Assembly (NCBI GenBank): GCA_900554945.1
Contig: USJN01000091.1
Span: 1-6,401 of the forward strand
Length of the DNA: 6,401 nucleotides
Source: an uncultured Coriobacteriaceae bacterium
Lineage (GTDB): Bacteria; Actinomycetota; Coriobacteriia; Coriobacteriales; Eggerthellaceae
Direction: 5' to 3'
The notes under the pieces are model-generated. The model saw nothing but the letters and a program-made list of their open reading frames with translations. It made no database searches and was not told the DNA's origin. The translations under genes were made by a program, and so were the position numbers. Position 1 is the stretch's first letter; the number at the start of each line of letters is the position of its first letter. Positions 1 to 5,632 of this stretch are shown here, piece after piece.

Positions 1-928
1 GCTCGCCTGTGAGTGGGTGCTGAATGGCATATACCATCCCCTGATGGGTTGCCGCACCAGGGGCGGAATCGGTAATGGACTGCCATGGGCTTGGGTCGCC
101 ATCAGGACTGGAATAAAGTGCATTCATCTCGGCTGTTCTGGGGAGAGAGTTCGGCGTCCACCCGACACACTTCGCAAAGACCAAGATATGCTCAACCTCA
201 GTCGCAATTCCTTTTGAGTCGTTTCGTTTTGAGTAAGTTCTTTGCCAGGCAATGTCCCCAACGAAACACACAGCACCGAACACCTCATCGCAAATCTTAC
301 GCAAGTTCGCGCTCTCATTGTCATCGATGCTGATGAAGATGGCGCCATCGCCAGCCAGCAAGTCACGCGCAAGCTTAAGGCGGGGATACATCATCGAGCA
401 CCAGTCCGAATGGAAGCGGCCATTACCTTCGGTGTTGGCGACCAGGCGGCCGCCCTCCTCGTCGTAGTCGCCACTCTCGGCGTCGTACTCGCCGCGCGTT
501 TTGGCGAAGTCATCGTCGTAGACGAAGTCGTGGCCCGTGTTGTAGGGCGGATCGATGTAGATAAGCTTCACCTTGCCGGCATAGGTCTCCTTCAGAATCT
601 TCAGCGCGTCAAGATTGTCGCCCTCGATGTAGAGGTTCTCGGTGGTGTCCCAATCCTTGGACTTGCCAGGCTCGGGGATCATCGTCTTATAGATGGGGCG
701 GCGCGCCTCGGCCTTGGCTTCGCGCTTGCCGGGCCAAGTGAACTGGTAGCGCTCGCGCTGTCCCTCCGCCACGTCTCCCAGCAGGTCGCGCAGCGCGTCG
801 AAGTCCACGGCGCGCTCGAGTTCACCGTCGGCATTCTCTACCTCGGTCATCACCTGCGGGAACAGCTCCGCGATCCTCTCGATGTTCTCGACGGCGCCGT
901 CGGGCGTGCCCAGCTCAATCTTTTCCAT
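1..928 (-). CDS. Type III-style (beta-class) site-specific DNA methyltransferase Mod, N-terminal 309 residues; 3' end off window
   Basis: The frame is open from an ATG at 928 to the left window edge, so the C-terminus is missing. The product should transfer a methyl group from S-adenosylmethionine to adenine in a short DNA site. The first 40 residues resemble the start of Type III Mod subunits (MEKIELGTPDG...IERIAELFPQ). GDNLDAL is at 103-109 and catalytic motif IV, DPPYNTG, at 126-132 inside KLIYIDPPYN. SDWCSMMYPRLKLARDLL lies at 174-191, then GDGAIFISIDDNES at 193-206 and the Type III-like VEHILVFAK at 245-253. In the beta class the AdoMet-binding FxGxG motif and the end of the target-recognition region follow motif IV, so they fall outside the window. 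The ATG directly abuts the TAG of the upstream DUF4391 gene and is served by GAGGAAGG at 943-936. The frame is intact throughout. The family call is firm; the assignment to Type III rather than an orphan methyltransferase rests on N-terminal resemblance and context. Confidence 0.93.
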   Translation of the reverse strand, partial: MEKIELGTPDGAVENIERIAELFPQVMTEVENADGELERAVDFDALRDLLGDVAEGQRERYQFTWPGKREAKAEARRPIYKTMIPEPGKSKDWDTTENLYIEGDNLDALKILKETYAGKVKLIYIDPPYNTGHDFVYDDDFAKTRGEYDAESGDYDEEGGRLVANTEGNGRFHSDWCSMMYPRLKLARDLLAGDGAIFISIDDNESANLRKICDEVFGAVCFVGDIAWQRTYSKRNDSKGIATEVEHILVFAKCVGWTPNSLPRTAEMNALYSSPDGDPSPWQSITDSAPGAATHQGMVYAIQHPLTGE

Positions 929-943
929 CTATCTGCCTTCCTC
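926..943 (-). promoter_or_regulatory. Shine-Dalgarno and abutting stop/start junction, DUF4391 to Mod
   Basis: Reading leftward, GAGGAAGG (943-936) lies inside the last codons of the DUF4391 gene (E-E-G-R). It is followed by the stop TAG (931-929) and immediately by the Mod ATG (928-926). The 7-nt spacing from AGG to the ATG is suitable for initiation, so the Mod start is well supported and re-initiation by terminating ribosomes is plausible. Confidence 0.75.
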
Positions 944-1549
944 TATAGCGACAATCTGCCGTTTGAGTTCCTGCACCTGGTCGAATAGCGCGTTTTTTCG
1001 CGCGGATCGTTTCTCCTTGCGACCGCAGGCTTCGGTCTTGGCAAGCTCCTCGCGAAGCGCCTTAAGCTTGGCGTCCGCCGCGAAGCGCTCGTCAACGGTT
1101 GCGGTTTCGCTGCCCGTATCGCCATACGCTACCTGCGAGGCGATCGAGTCCCAAACCCCGTCCATGCTCGTCGCTTTCAGGGTGAGGGAAGCATCCCCGA
1201 CGCTCTGCCATTCTCCCACGGCGATTCTCTTGAGCATCACCGCGAGGCGAACCTCGTCGTTGAAGGTGCACGCGAACAGCAGCTTATGGGGGTTCGCCTG
1301 GGCCACAAGCGCCAGCACCTCTTCGGGGACGCGGCGGGCCTTGAGCGCCACTTCCACCACGAGCACCTCGTGCACGCTTTCCCCGTCGGGTATGCCGGTC
1401 GTGGAGGTCTTTATCGAGTTCGCGATCACGAAGCGCTCGACGTCGTCGATGAAGGACTGGCGCAGCGCGGCGCTCACCTTCAGGCGGCCGTAGAAGGCCT
1501 CCTTGGGTATGCGGCAGCCCACCTCGGTCGTGCTCGGAAGCCCTAGCAT
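929..1549 (-). CDS. DUF4391 domain-containing protein, helicase/Mod-associated
   Basis: This 206-residue protein matches the DUF4391 pattern as I remember it. It starts MLGLPSTTEVGCRIPKEAFY (1-20), has a hydrophobic strand VHEVLVVEVALK at 59-70, NPHKLLFACTF at 86-96, and a highly charged C-terminal helix at about 153-206 (KLKALREELAK, then QVQELKRQI) that is probably a coiled coil. The biochemical function of DUF4391 is not known to me. Its regular place between a PLD/SNF2 helicase and a Type III-like Mod suggests a structural or adaptor subunit, with the coiled coil for docking (inference). I chose the ATG at 1549 because family members begin at MxxLP; an in-frame upstream start at 1573 would only add eight residues read from within the helicase gene. 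The start overlaps the helicase stop in ATGCTAG. No nuclease motif is convincing: the E-x-x-x-K in VVEVALK is not a PD-(D/E)XK signature. Confidence 0.85.
   Translation of the reverse strand: MLGLPSTTEVGCRIPKEAFYGRLKVSAALRQSFIDDVERFVIANSIKTSTTGIPDGESVHEVLVVEVALKARRVPEEVLALVAQANPHKLLFACTFNDEVRLAVMLKRIAVGEWQSVGDASLTLKATSMDGVWDSIASQVAYGDTGSETATVDERFAADAKLKALREELAKTEACGRKEKRSARKNALFDQVQELKRQIVAIEEGR
1543..1549 (-). promoter_or_regulatory. ATGCTAG overlap of helicase stop and DUF4391 start
   Basis: The seven bases contain both the DUF4391 ATG (1549-1547) and the helicase TAG (1545-1543) in another frame. The helicase ends R-P-R-C-stop. GGTGAGG lies about 8-9 nt upstream of the ATG as a weak Shine-Dalgarno. 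Such overlaps usually mean translational coupling and fixed stoichiometry of the two products. Confidence 0.7.
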
Positions 1550-4500
1550 CTGGGCCTCACCACCAAGAAGCACACGAGCTCGAAGTCGTCGAGCCCCTCG
1601 ATGTCGTTCTCCAAGAAGCCCGTCGTGCCGTCGTTGAAGAAGCTGTCGACGTCGGACTCCTCCTTAGAGTCCACGATCGACGCCACCGCGTCGCGCAGAA
1701 GCCCGGCCTCGCGGCGCATGTCGCGGCCATTCTTGGTCTCTCGGTTGTAGGCGCGGCAGAGCGCCATGTCAGGTTCGGACTTGCCGCGGCACAGCATGCG
1801 CATGTCGTCGAGCACCGCCTTGGGCTCCAGGTGCCCGTGGACCACGGAGCCGTCGGACCCCATGCGAACCACGTAGAACGGGTGCAGGTGGTTCGCGCCG
1901 TCGCGGTCGATCTTGCCGTTGACGTTGCGCAGCACGAAGACGACGCCGGGCTCGTCGCCCTCCACCACGGCGTTGATGCCGCTCGGAAGCCGGTCGATGT
2001 CGGGGTTGTCGCGGTAGTAGCCCACCAAGTCCATGCGGAACTCGTTGAGGCCCAGGTCGGTGATGGACACGCCGCCCGAGACGTCCTCAAGGTCAACGAC
2101 CTCGTCGCGCATCTGCTCGAGCTGCTGGCGACGGTACTCCAGGTCTCCCGTCTCGTCGGCGTTGATGTAGTCGTCGTCGCCGGTGGACGTCATCACGGTG
2201 ATGCGCATGCGCTCCTCGACGCGAGCCTTGAGCTTGATGTACTCGTCAAGCTCCACGTCGGGCCAGTAGTTCACCAGCTGGATGCGGGCGTTCTTCGAGC
2301 CGATGCGGTCCACGCGGCCGAAGCGCTGCACGATGCGCACGGGGTTCCAGTGGATGTCGTAGTTCACCAGGTAGTCGCAGTCCTGGAGGTTCTGGCCCTC
2401 CGAGATGCAGTCGGTGGCGATAACGATGTCCACGTCGCAGCCGGAAAGCTGAGGCGCCACCACGTCGCGCTCCTTCGACGCGGGCGAGAAGCAGGCGAGC
2501 ACCTCCTGCATATGCGGGGGCACGGCCTTTATCGTGCAGGCGCAGCCGTCGCCCGTGACCTTGGCGCACTCGAGCCCGAGCTCGCGCTTCGCGAAGGCAG
2601 ACACGTTCTCGTAGAGGTAGTCCGCCGTGTCGGAGAACGCGGTGAACACGAGCACCTTGCGGTTGCCCGGGTTGATGGGGCCTTGCGACTTCTCGCGGAT
2701 CTGCTCGCACAGCTCTATGAGCTTGGCGTCGTGGGCGGGGTCGATGTCGCGCACCATCGAGATCAGGACCTCGATGACGGCGACGTCCGCCTCGATGTCG
2801 CGCTCCCAGCTCATCCAGTCCATGTCCTCGACGAGGATCTTCGTGGCGCCGCCCACCTCGAAGCCGCTCTCGTCGTCGGGGTCGAAGTCGAACCCGCCCG
2901 GCAGGTCGCCGTCGGCCACGCTGGCGCCCGAGGCGAGGCCCCTGCGGTAGTCGTCTATGGTCTCGAGGGCGGCGTTCATCGCCGCCAGCACGCGCTCGAG
3001 CGTCAGGCGGAACGAGCACACCGAGCTCTCCAGGCGCTTGAGCAGGTTCGTCGTCATGAGGCGGCGCACGCCCGTCTCGCGGCCGCCCAGCGTGAGGTTT
3101 CCGCCGCCGCCCATCCTCGCGTACTTCTCCATCTTGCTGGGATGCACGTACGAGCTCGGCATGTACACGGCGAGCGCGAGGGAGTCAAGCTCCTCGTATA
3201 TCTCGCGGTAGTTGATCGCGTTCGCCAGCGTCGAGAGCTTGGGGCGCTTCGATATCGGCGGCAGGCGCTTCGGGAAGGGCCCGATGGCGCTCATGTCGTA
3301 GTAGCGCTGGATGTGCTTGCGGCTGCGCGCCACGGTCACCTGGTCGAGCACCTCGAAGAAGTCATAGTCGAGCATGTCGGTGAGGGCGCGCGTCGTCCTC
3401 TGCTCGGCGGGCAGCTTCGACCAGCGGGCGTAGACGGTCTGCGCGTTGCGGAAAACCGTCTCGATGTCGTTCTCCAGGCGCAGCTTCTCCGACCAGCCGG
3501 TGGGGTCGCCCCAGTACGCCAGGGCGAGCTGGTTGCGCAGGTCGCGGAAGCGGTTGTTCACGGGCGTGGCGGAGAGCATGAGCACCTTGGTCTTCACGCC
3601 CTGCTTGATGACCTTCTCCATGAGCAGCTGGTAGCGGTTCATCCTGTCTTCCGACGCCGAGTCGCCGCCGTTGCGGAAGTTGTGACTCTCGTCGATGACG
3701 ACAAGCCCGTACGCGCCCCAGTTCAGGCGGTCGAGAGGCAGGCCCGTCTCCGACGTGCCGCGCGTGCGCGAGAGGTCGGTGTGATAGAGCACGTCGTACT
3801 GCAGGCGGTCGCCTGCAATGGGGTTGTTGACGACGTTCGAGTTGTAGGTGATCCAGTTGTCGCGCAGCTTCTTGGGGCACAGCACGAGCACGTCCTTGTT
3901 GCGGCTCTCGTAGTACTTGATCACGGCGAGCGCGGTGAACGTCTTGCCCAGGCCCACGGAGTCTGCCAGGATGCAGCCGTTGTAGGTCTCGAGCTTGTTG
4001 ATGATGGCGAGCGCCGCGTCCTTCTGGAAGTCGTAGAGCTTGTTCCATATGAGGCTTTCGCGGAAGCCCAGCCCCTCGTTGGGCAGCACGTCCTCGGAGA
4101 CGTCGTCCAAGAACTCACTGAATATGCGGTAGAGCGCCATGTAGTAGATGAGCTCGGGCGCGTTCTCCTGGTACATGGCCGTGATGCCGTCGATGACGGC
4201 GTCGGTGACGTCGTGGAGCTCGCCCGAGTCCCAGGCGTCGTCGAACTGCTTGAGCAGGGCGCGCGACTGGGAGGCGTCCAAGCGCATGGTCACGTCGGGG
4301 ACGTCCGTGGAGTTGTCGCAGCCGAGCTTGCGCGTGGTGAAGCCGTCGAAGGGCATGTAGGCAACGTTGTCTTCCGCCTTGTCCACGTCCAGAAAGCCGC
4401 TCATGCGCCCCTCGCCCTCGAAGGAACGGAAGCGCGCCTTGTGGCGGATCCAGTCGGCGCACTCGGTGGCCACGGCCTTCTGCGTGAGCTCGTTGCGCAG

Positions 4501-4776
4501 CTTGATCTCGAAGTCGGTGCCGCAAAGGCCCTGCTCGCGGGAAAGGCGCGGGATGTAGAACTCGCGCTTCTCGCGCGCGGGGCGTTGCTTGGTGAACGCC
4601 TGCGACGTGAAGATGAAGCGCAGCTCGTCGATGCCTTCGAGCTGCTCGGCGAGTTCCTGATAGGCGTACATGGAGAAGACCGAGGCGGCAATAGCCACGC
4701 GGTCGCCGCCGGCAATATTGGCGACGAGGTCGTCCTTGACGATGCGCGCCCTGTTGTCGAAGAAGTCTGGCTGCAT
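1543..4776 (-). CDS. SNF2-family helicase with N-terminal phospholipase-D-like region (helicase-related protein)
   Basis: This is a 1077-residue ATP-dependent DNA translocase of superfamily 2. Residues 1 to about 200 form a PLD-like region (GDRVAIAASVFSMYAYQELAEQL at 24-46, then ELRFIFTSQAF). No HxK(x4)D signature is seen; the nearest string, RHKARFRSF at 111, does not fit. Motor motifs are in order: Walker A DSVGLGKT at 272-279, DESH at 362-365, SAT at 402-404, FTAFSDTADYL at 711-721, ATDCISEGQNLQ at 787-798, and the arginine-finger motif QRFGRVDRIGS at 817-827. Between the lobes is an acidic, probably disordered stretch at about 620-643. The C-terminal section (HLHPFYVVRMGSDGSV at 963-978, then DDMRMLCRGK) resembles the tail of PLD/SNF2 helicases found with DUF4391 and Mod. 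I prefer the ATG at 4776 over one at 4818, which lies within the upstream gene; 4776 is 5 bp after that gene's TAA and has AAGGGGG about 10 nt upstream. It probably remodels or moves along DNA for a restriction/defence complex (inference). Confidence 0.92.
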   Translation of the reverse strand: MQPDFFDNRARIVKDDLVANIAGGDRVAIAASVFSMYAYQELAEQLEGIDELRFIFTSQAFTKQRPAREKREFYIPRLSREQGLCGTDFEIKLRNELTQKAVATECADWIRHKARFRSFEGEGRMSGFLDVDKAEDNVAYMPFDGFTTRKLGCDNSTDVPDVTMRLDASQSRALLKQFDDAWDSGELHDVTDAVIDGITAMYQENAPELIYYMALYRIFSEFLDDVSEDVLPNEGLGFRESLIWNKLYDFQKDAALAIINKLETYNGCILADSVGLGKTFTALAVIKYYESRNKDVLVLCPKKLRDNWITYNSNVVNNPIAGDRLQYDVLYHTDLSRTRGTSETGLPLDRLNWGAYGLVVIDESHNFRNGGDSASEDRMNRYQLLMEKVIKQGVKTKVLMLSATPVNNRFRDLRNQLALAYWGDPTGWSEKLRLENDIETVFRNAQTVYARWSKLPAEQRTTRALTDMLDYDFFEVLDQVTVARSRKHIQRYYDMSAIGPFPKRLPPISKRPKLSTLANAINYREIYEELDSLALAVYMPSSYVHPSKMEKYARMGGGGNLTLGGRETGVRRLMTTNLLKRLESSVCSFRLTLERVLAAMNAALETIDDYRRGLASGASVADGDLPGGFDFDPDDESGFEVGGATKILVEDMDWMSWERDIEADVAVIEVLISMVRDIDPAHDAKLIELCEQIREKSQGPINPGNRKVLVFTAFSDTADYLYENVSAFAKRELGLECAKVTGDGCACTIKAVPPHMQEVLACFSPASKERDVVAPQLSGCDVDIVIATDCISEGQNLQDCDYLVNYDIHWNPVRIVQRFGRVDRIGSKNARIQLVNYWPDVELDEYIKLKARVEERMRITVMTSTGDDDYINADETGDLEYRRQQLEQMRDEVVDLEDVSGGVSITDLGLNEFRMDLVGYYRDNPDIDRLPSGINAVVEGDEPGVVFVLRNVNGKIDRDGANHLHPFYVVRMGSDGSVVHGHLEPKAVLDDMRMLCRGKSEPDMALCRAYNRETKNGRDMRREAGLLRDAVASIVDSKEESDVDSFFNDGTTGFLENDIEGLDDFELVCFLVVRPRC

Positions 4777-4781
4777 GGGTT

Positions 4782-5006
4782 TTATGCCCCCTTCTTCGCG
4801 AGCTCTTCGATCATGCACGTGCGCACGAAGGCGGAGAAGCTCATGCCGCGGAGCGCCGCCTCCTCCTTCGCCGCGTCGCGCAAGGTGTCGGGAATGCGCA
4901 GGGTCACGGAGACCTGGTCGCCGCCAACGAGGAAGCTGCGAATTTCAGTCTCGTCTGGGTTGTCCTTGATGAGCTCCTTGTAACTGTTAGGCACCTGCTC
5001 TCCCAT
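4782..5006 (-). CDS. Small ribbon-helix-helix (CopG-like) DNA-binding protein, first gene of the operon
   Basis: The product is up to 74 residues. After an acidic N-terminal segment (KELIKDNPDETEIRSFL, 10-26), residues 31-71 look like a ribbon-helix-helix fold. A beta strand QVSVTLRI (31-38) is followed by helix A (about 40-53, TLRDAAKEEAALRG) and helix B (about 56-72, SFSAFVRTCMIEELAKK). RHH proteins dimerise, and the paired strands enter the DNA major groove; many are repressors or antitoxins. No toxin-sized partner is adjacent, so an operon regulator is the better guess. It ends in TAA 5 bp before the helicase ATG. The start is uncertain: ATG at 5006 has no visible Shine-Dalgarno, while an in-frame GTG at 4994 has GGAG with a 5-nt spacer and would give 70 residues. 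Both keep the whole RHH domain. Confidence 0.8.
   Translation of the reverse strand: MGEQVPNSYKELIKDNPDETEIRSFLVGGDQVSVTLRIPDTLRDAAKEEAALRGMSFSAFVRTCMIEELAKKGA
4992..5006 (-). promoter_or_regulatory. Alternative start region: ATG 5006 versus GTG 4994 with GGAG
   Basis: Read leftward, the sequence is ATGGGAGAGCAGGTG. The first ATG has only ATTTGAACG before it, which is not a ribosome site. The same bases supply GGGAG (5004-5000) at 5 nt from GTG (4994-4992). Ribosome-site logic therefore favours GTG, while codon preference favours ATG. The sequence alone cannot settle it. Confidence 0.45.
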
Positions 5007-5039
5007 CGTTCAAATCGCAATACAAATGCGTTTCGAGTT

Positions 5040-5068
5040 ATTATAGCGTTACGACGTGATGCGACGAG
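5040..5068 (-). promoter_or_regulatory. Probable sigma-70-type promoter of the leftward defence operon
   Basis: On the minus strand a perfect TATAAT lies at 5045-5040, giving an expected transcription start near 5033 and a short leader of about 27 nt to ATG 5006 (about 39 nt to GTG 4994). The -35 is poor: TCGTCG at 5067-5062 (16-bp spacer) matches TTGACA at only three positions. A weak -35 with a consensus -10 suits a regulated promoter. It is the only good promoter candidate seen for the operon. Confidence 0.6.
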
Positions 5069-5101
5069 AAGCGAGGCGCTGCGGCGTGACGTAATGCGGC
5101 G
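5053..5101. repeat. Imperfect 14-bp direct repeat upstream of the operon promoter
   Basis: GACGTGATGCGACG at 5053-5066 recurs as GACGTAATGCGGCG at 5088-5101, with 12 of 14 bases identical and an offset of 35 bp. The first copy overlaps the spacer and -35 region of the leftward promoter. RHH repressors often bind short tandem sites beside their own promoter, so these are candidate operators for the RHH protein (inference). The region is rich in GCG triplets, which raises the chance of fortuitous similarity. Confidence 0.4.
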
Positions 5102-5178
5102 CAGGCGCGATATCAACTCGAAGGATTCGCTTGTCGCAACGCCGAAGAAAACGCCAAACGCATCTCTGGGAGGCGAGC

Positions 5179-5612
5179 ATGGGCTGGATCAAGCTAACAG
5201 CAGAAGAGGACATTGAACTCCTCATGGAGCACGTTGATGGATTCCACGATTGATACGTCGCAGGGTTTTCCTACGATCCACTCGCCCAAAGCGAGGACGA
5301 CGACCTCAACCTCGCGCGTTTCAAGGTGGATACTGACACCCTCACCATCACTTTCAGGTGGGACGCTAAAACCAAGGAGGCACATGGCCGGAAGTGCAGG
5401 TCGAGTTCAGGCACCTCCACGTGTTCACCTTCTCCAATTACAACGACCCCGACCCCTTGTGAGGCTGCGTCGTCGAGAAGACGACCGGAGGCTGCTGGTT
5501 TTTCGCCGACGACAACGGCAACGCCCTCAGCGAGGAGGAGCGCCTGCATCCGGAGCGAATCGTCTCAAACCTCCTCGTCACCTGCGAAGAGATAAGGTGG
5601 AGGACTGAATAA
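5179..5612 (+). pseudogene. Broken small-protein gene (about 140 codons), two in-frame stops and one frameshift
   Basis: A strong Shine-Dalgarno GGGAGG (5168-5173) precedes ATG at 5179. The first frame reads MGWIKLTAEEDIELLMEHVD then GFHD and hits TGA at 5251-5253. It continues in the same frame as YVAGFSYDPLAQSEDDDLN and FKVDTDTLTITFRWDAKTKE. Between about 5370 and 5385 the coding frame moves by -1 (a lost base or two gained). It then reads WPEVQVEFRHLHVFTFSNY, meets TGA at 5460-5462, and goes on as GCVVEKTTGGCWFFADDNG, ending IRWRTE with TAA at 5610-5612. Both halves look like real acidic, strand-rich protein, unlike the arginine- and serine-rich other frames. It vaguely recalls small uncharacterised proteins with an FHD motif near the N-terminus, but I cannot name a family or function. 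It points toward the convergent nuclease gene and is divergent from the defence operon. Confidence 0.65.
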
Positions 5613-5632
5613 GCGATCCCGCCCGATTGTTA

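Larger units (their letters stand above)
5032..5122. repeat. 8-bp inverted repeat flanking the promoter region
   Basis: TTCGAGTT at 5032-5039 directly follows the -10 element, at the expected transcription start. Its exact reverse complement AACTCGAA is at 5115-5122. The arms are 83 bp apart start to start, close to eight helical turns, which would suit a pair of protein sites on one DNA face. An 8-bp match in a gap of this size can also arise by chance, so this is only a candidate operator pair. Confidence 0.35.
5007..5178. other. Divergent intergenic region between defence operon and pseudogene
   Basis: This is the longest non-coding stretch in the window (172 bp). It holds the leftward TATAAT promoter, the 14-bp direct repeats, the 8-bp inverted repeat and, at its right end, the Shine-Dalgarno of the pseudogene. 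I found no convincing rightward -35/-10 pair for the pseudogene, no tRNA and no clear terminator hairpin. Confidence 0.6.

Noticed and set aside
242..988. A 248-codon plus-strand frame overlapping the start of Mod
   Set aside because: It lies antisense to the DPPYNTG methyltransferase and shows only low-complexity A/V/L/G/R composition. The minus-strand frame is clearly the real gene.
1831..4983. A 1050-codon open frame on the plus strand antisense to the helicase
   Set aside because: It is rich in V, A, H, R and L with no motif or domain order, whereas the opposite strand carries all SF2 helicase motifs in frame. Long antisense frames are expected in GC-rich genes.
1..5006. DISARM or BREX system
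   Set aside because: No PglZ, BrxC-like ATPase, DUF1998 helicase or DrmB is visible. The PLD-like region is fused to an SNF2 motor and paired with DUF4391 and a Type III-like Mod instead.
4782..5006. Toxin-antitoxin pair including the RHH protein
   Set aside because: No toxin-sized frame is adjacent on the same strand; the next gene is the large helicase.
5251..5276. Selenocysteine decoding at the in-frame TGA (5251-5253); a small hairpin with TCGCAGG/CCTACGA arms and a GTTTT loop follows at 5258-5276
   Set aside because: The loop is only about 12 nt from the TGA and the stem has a mismatch. The same gene also has a second TGA and a frameshift, so simple decay explains all three defects better.
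5384..5608. A plus-strand frame starting after AGGAGG at 5384
   Set aside because: Its product is almost all R, P, L and Q. It is the out-of-frame reading of the second half of the pseudogene, which gives sensible protein in the neighbouring frame.
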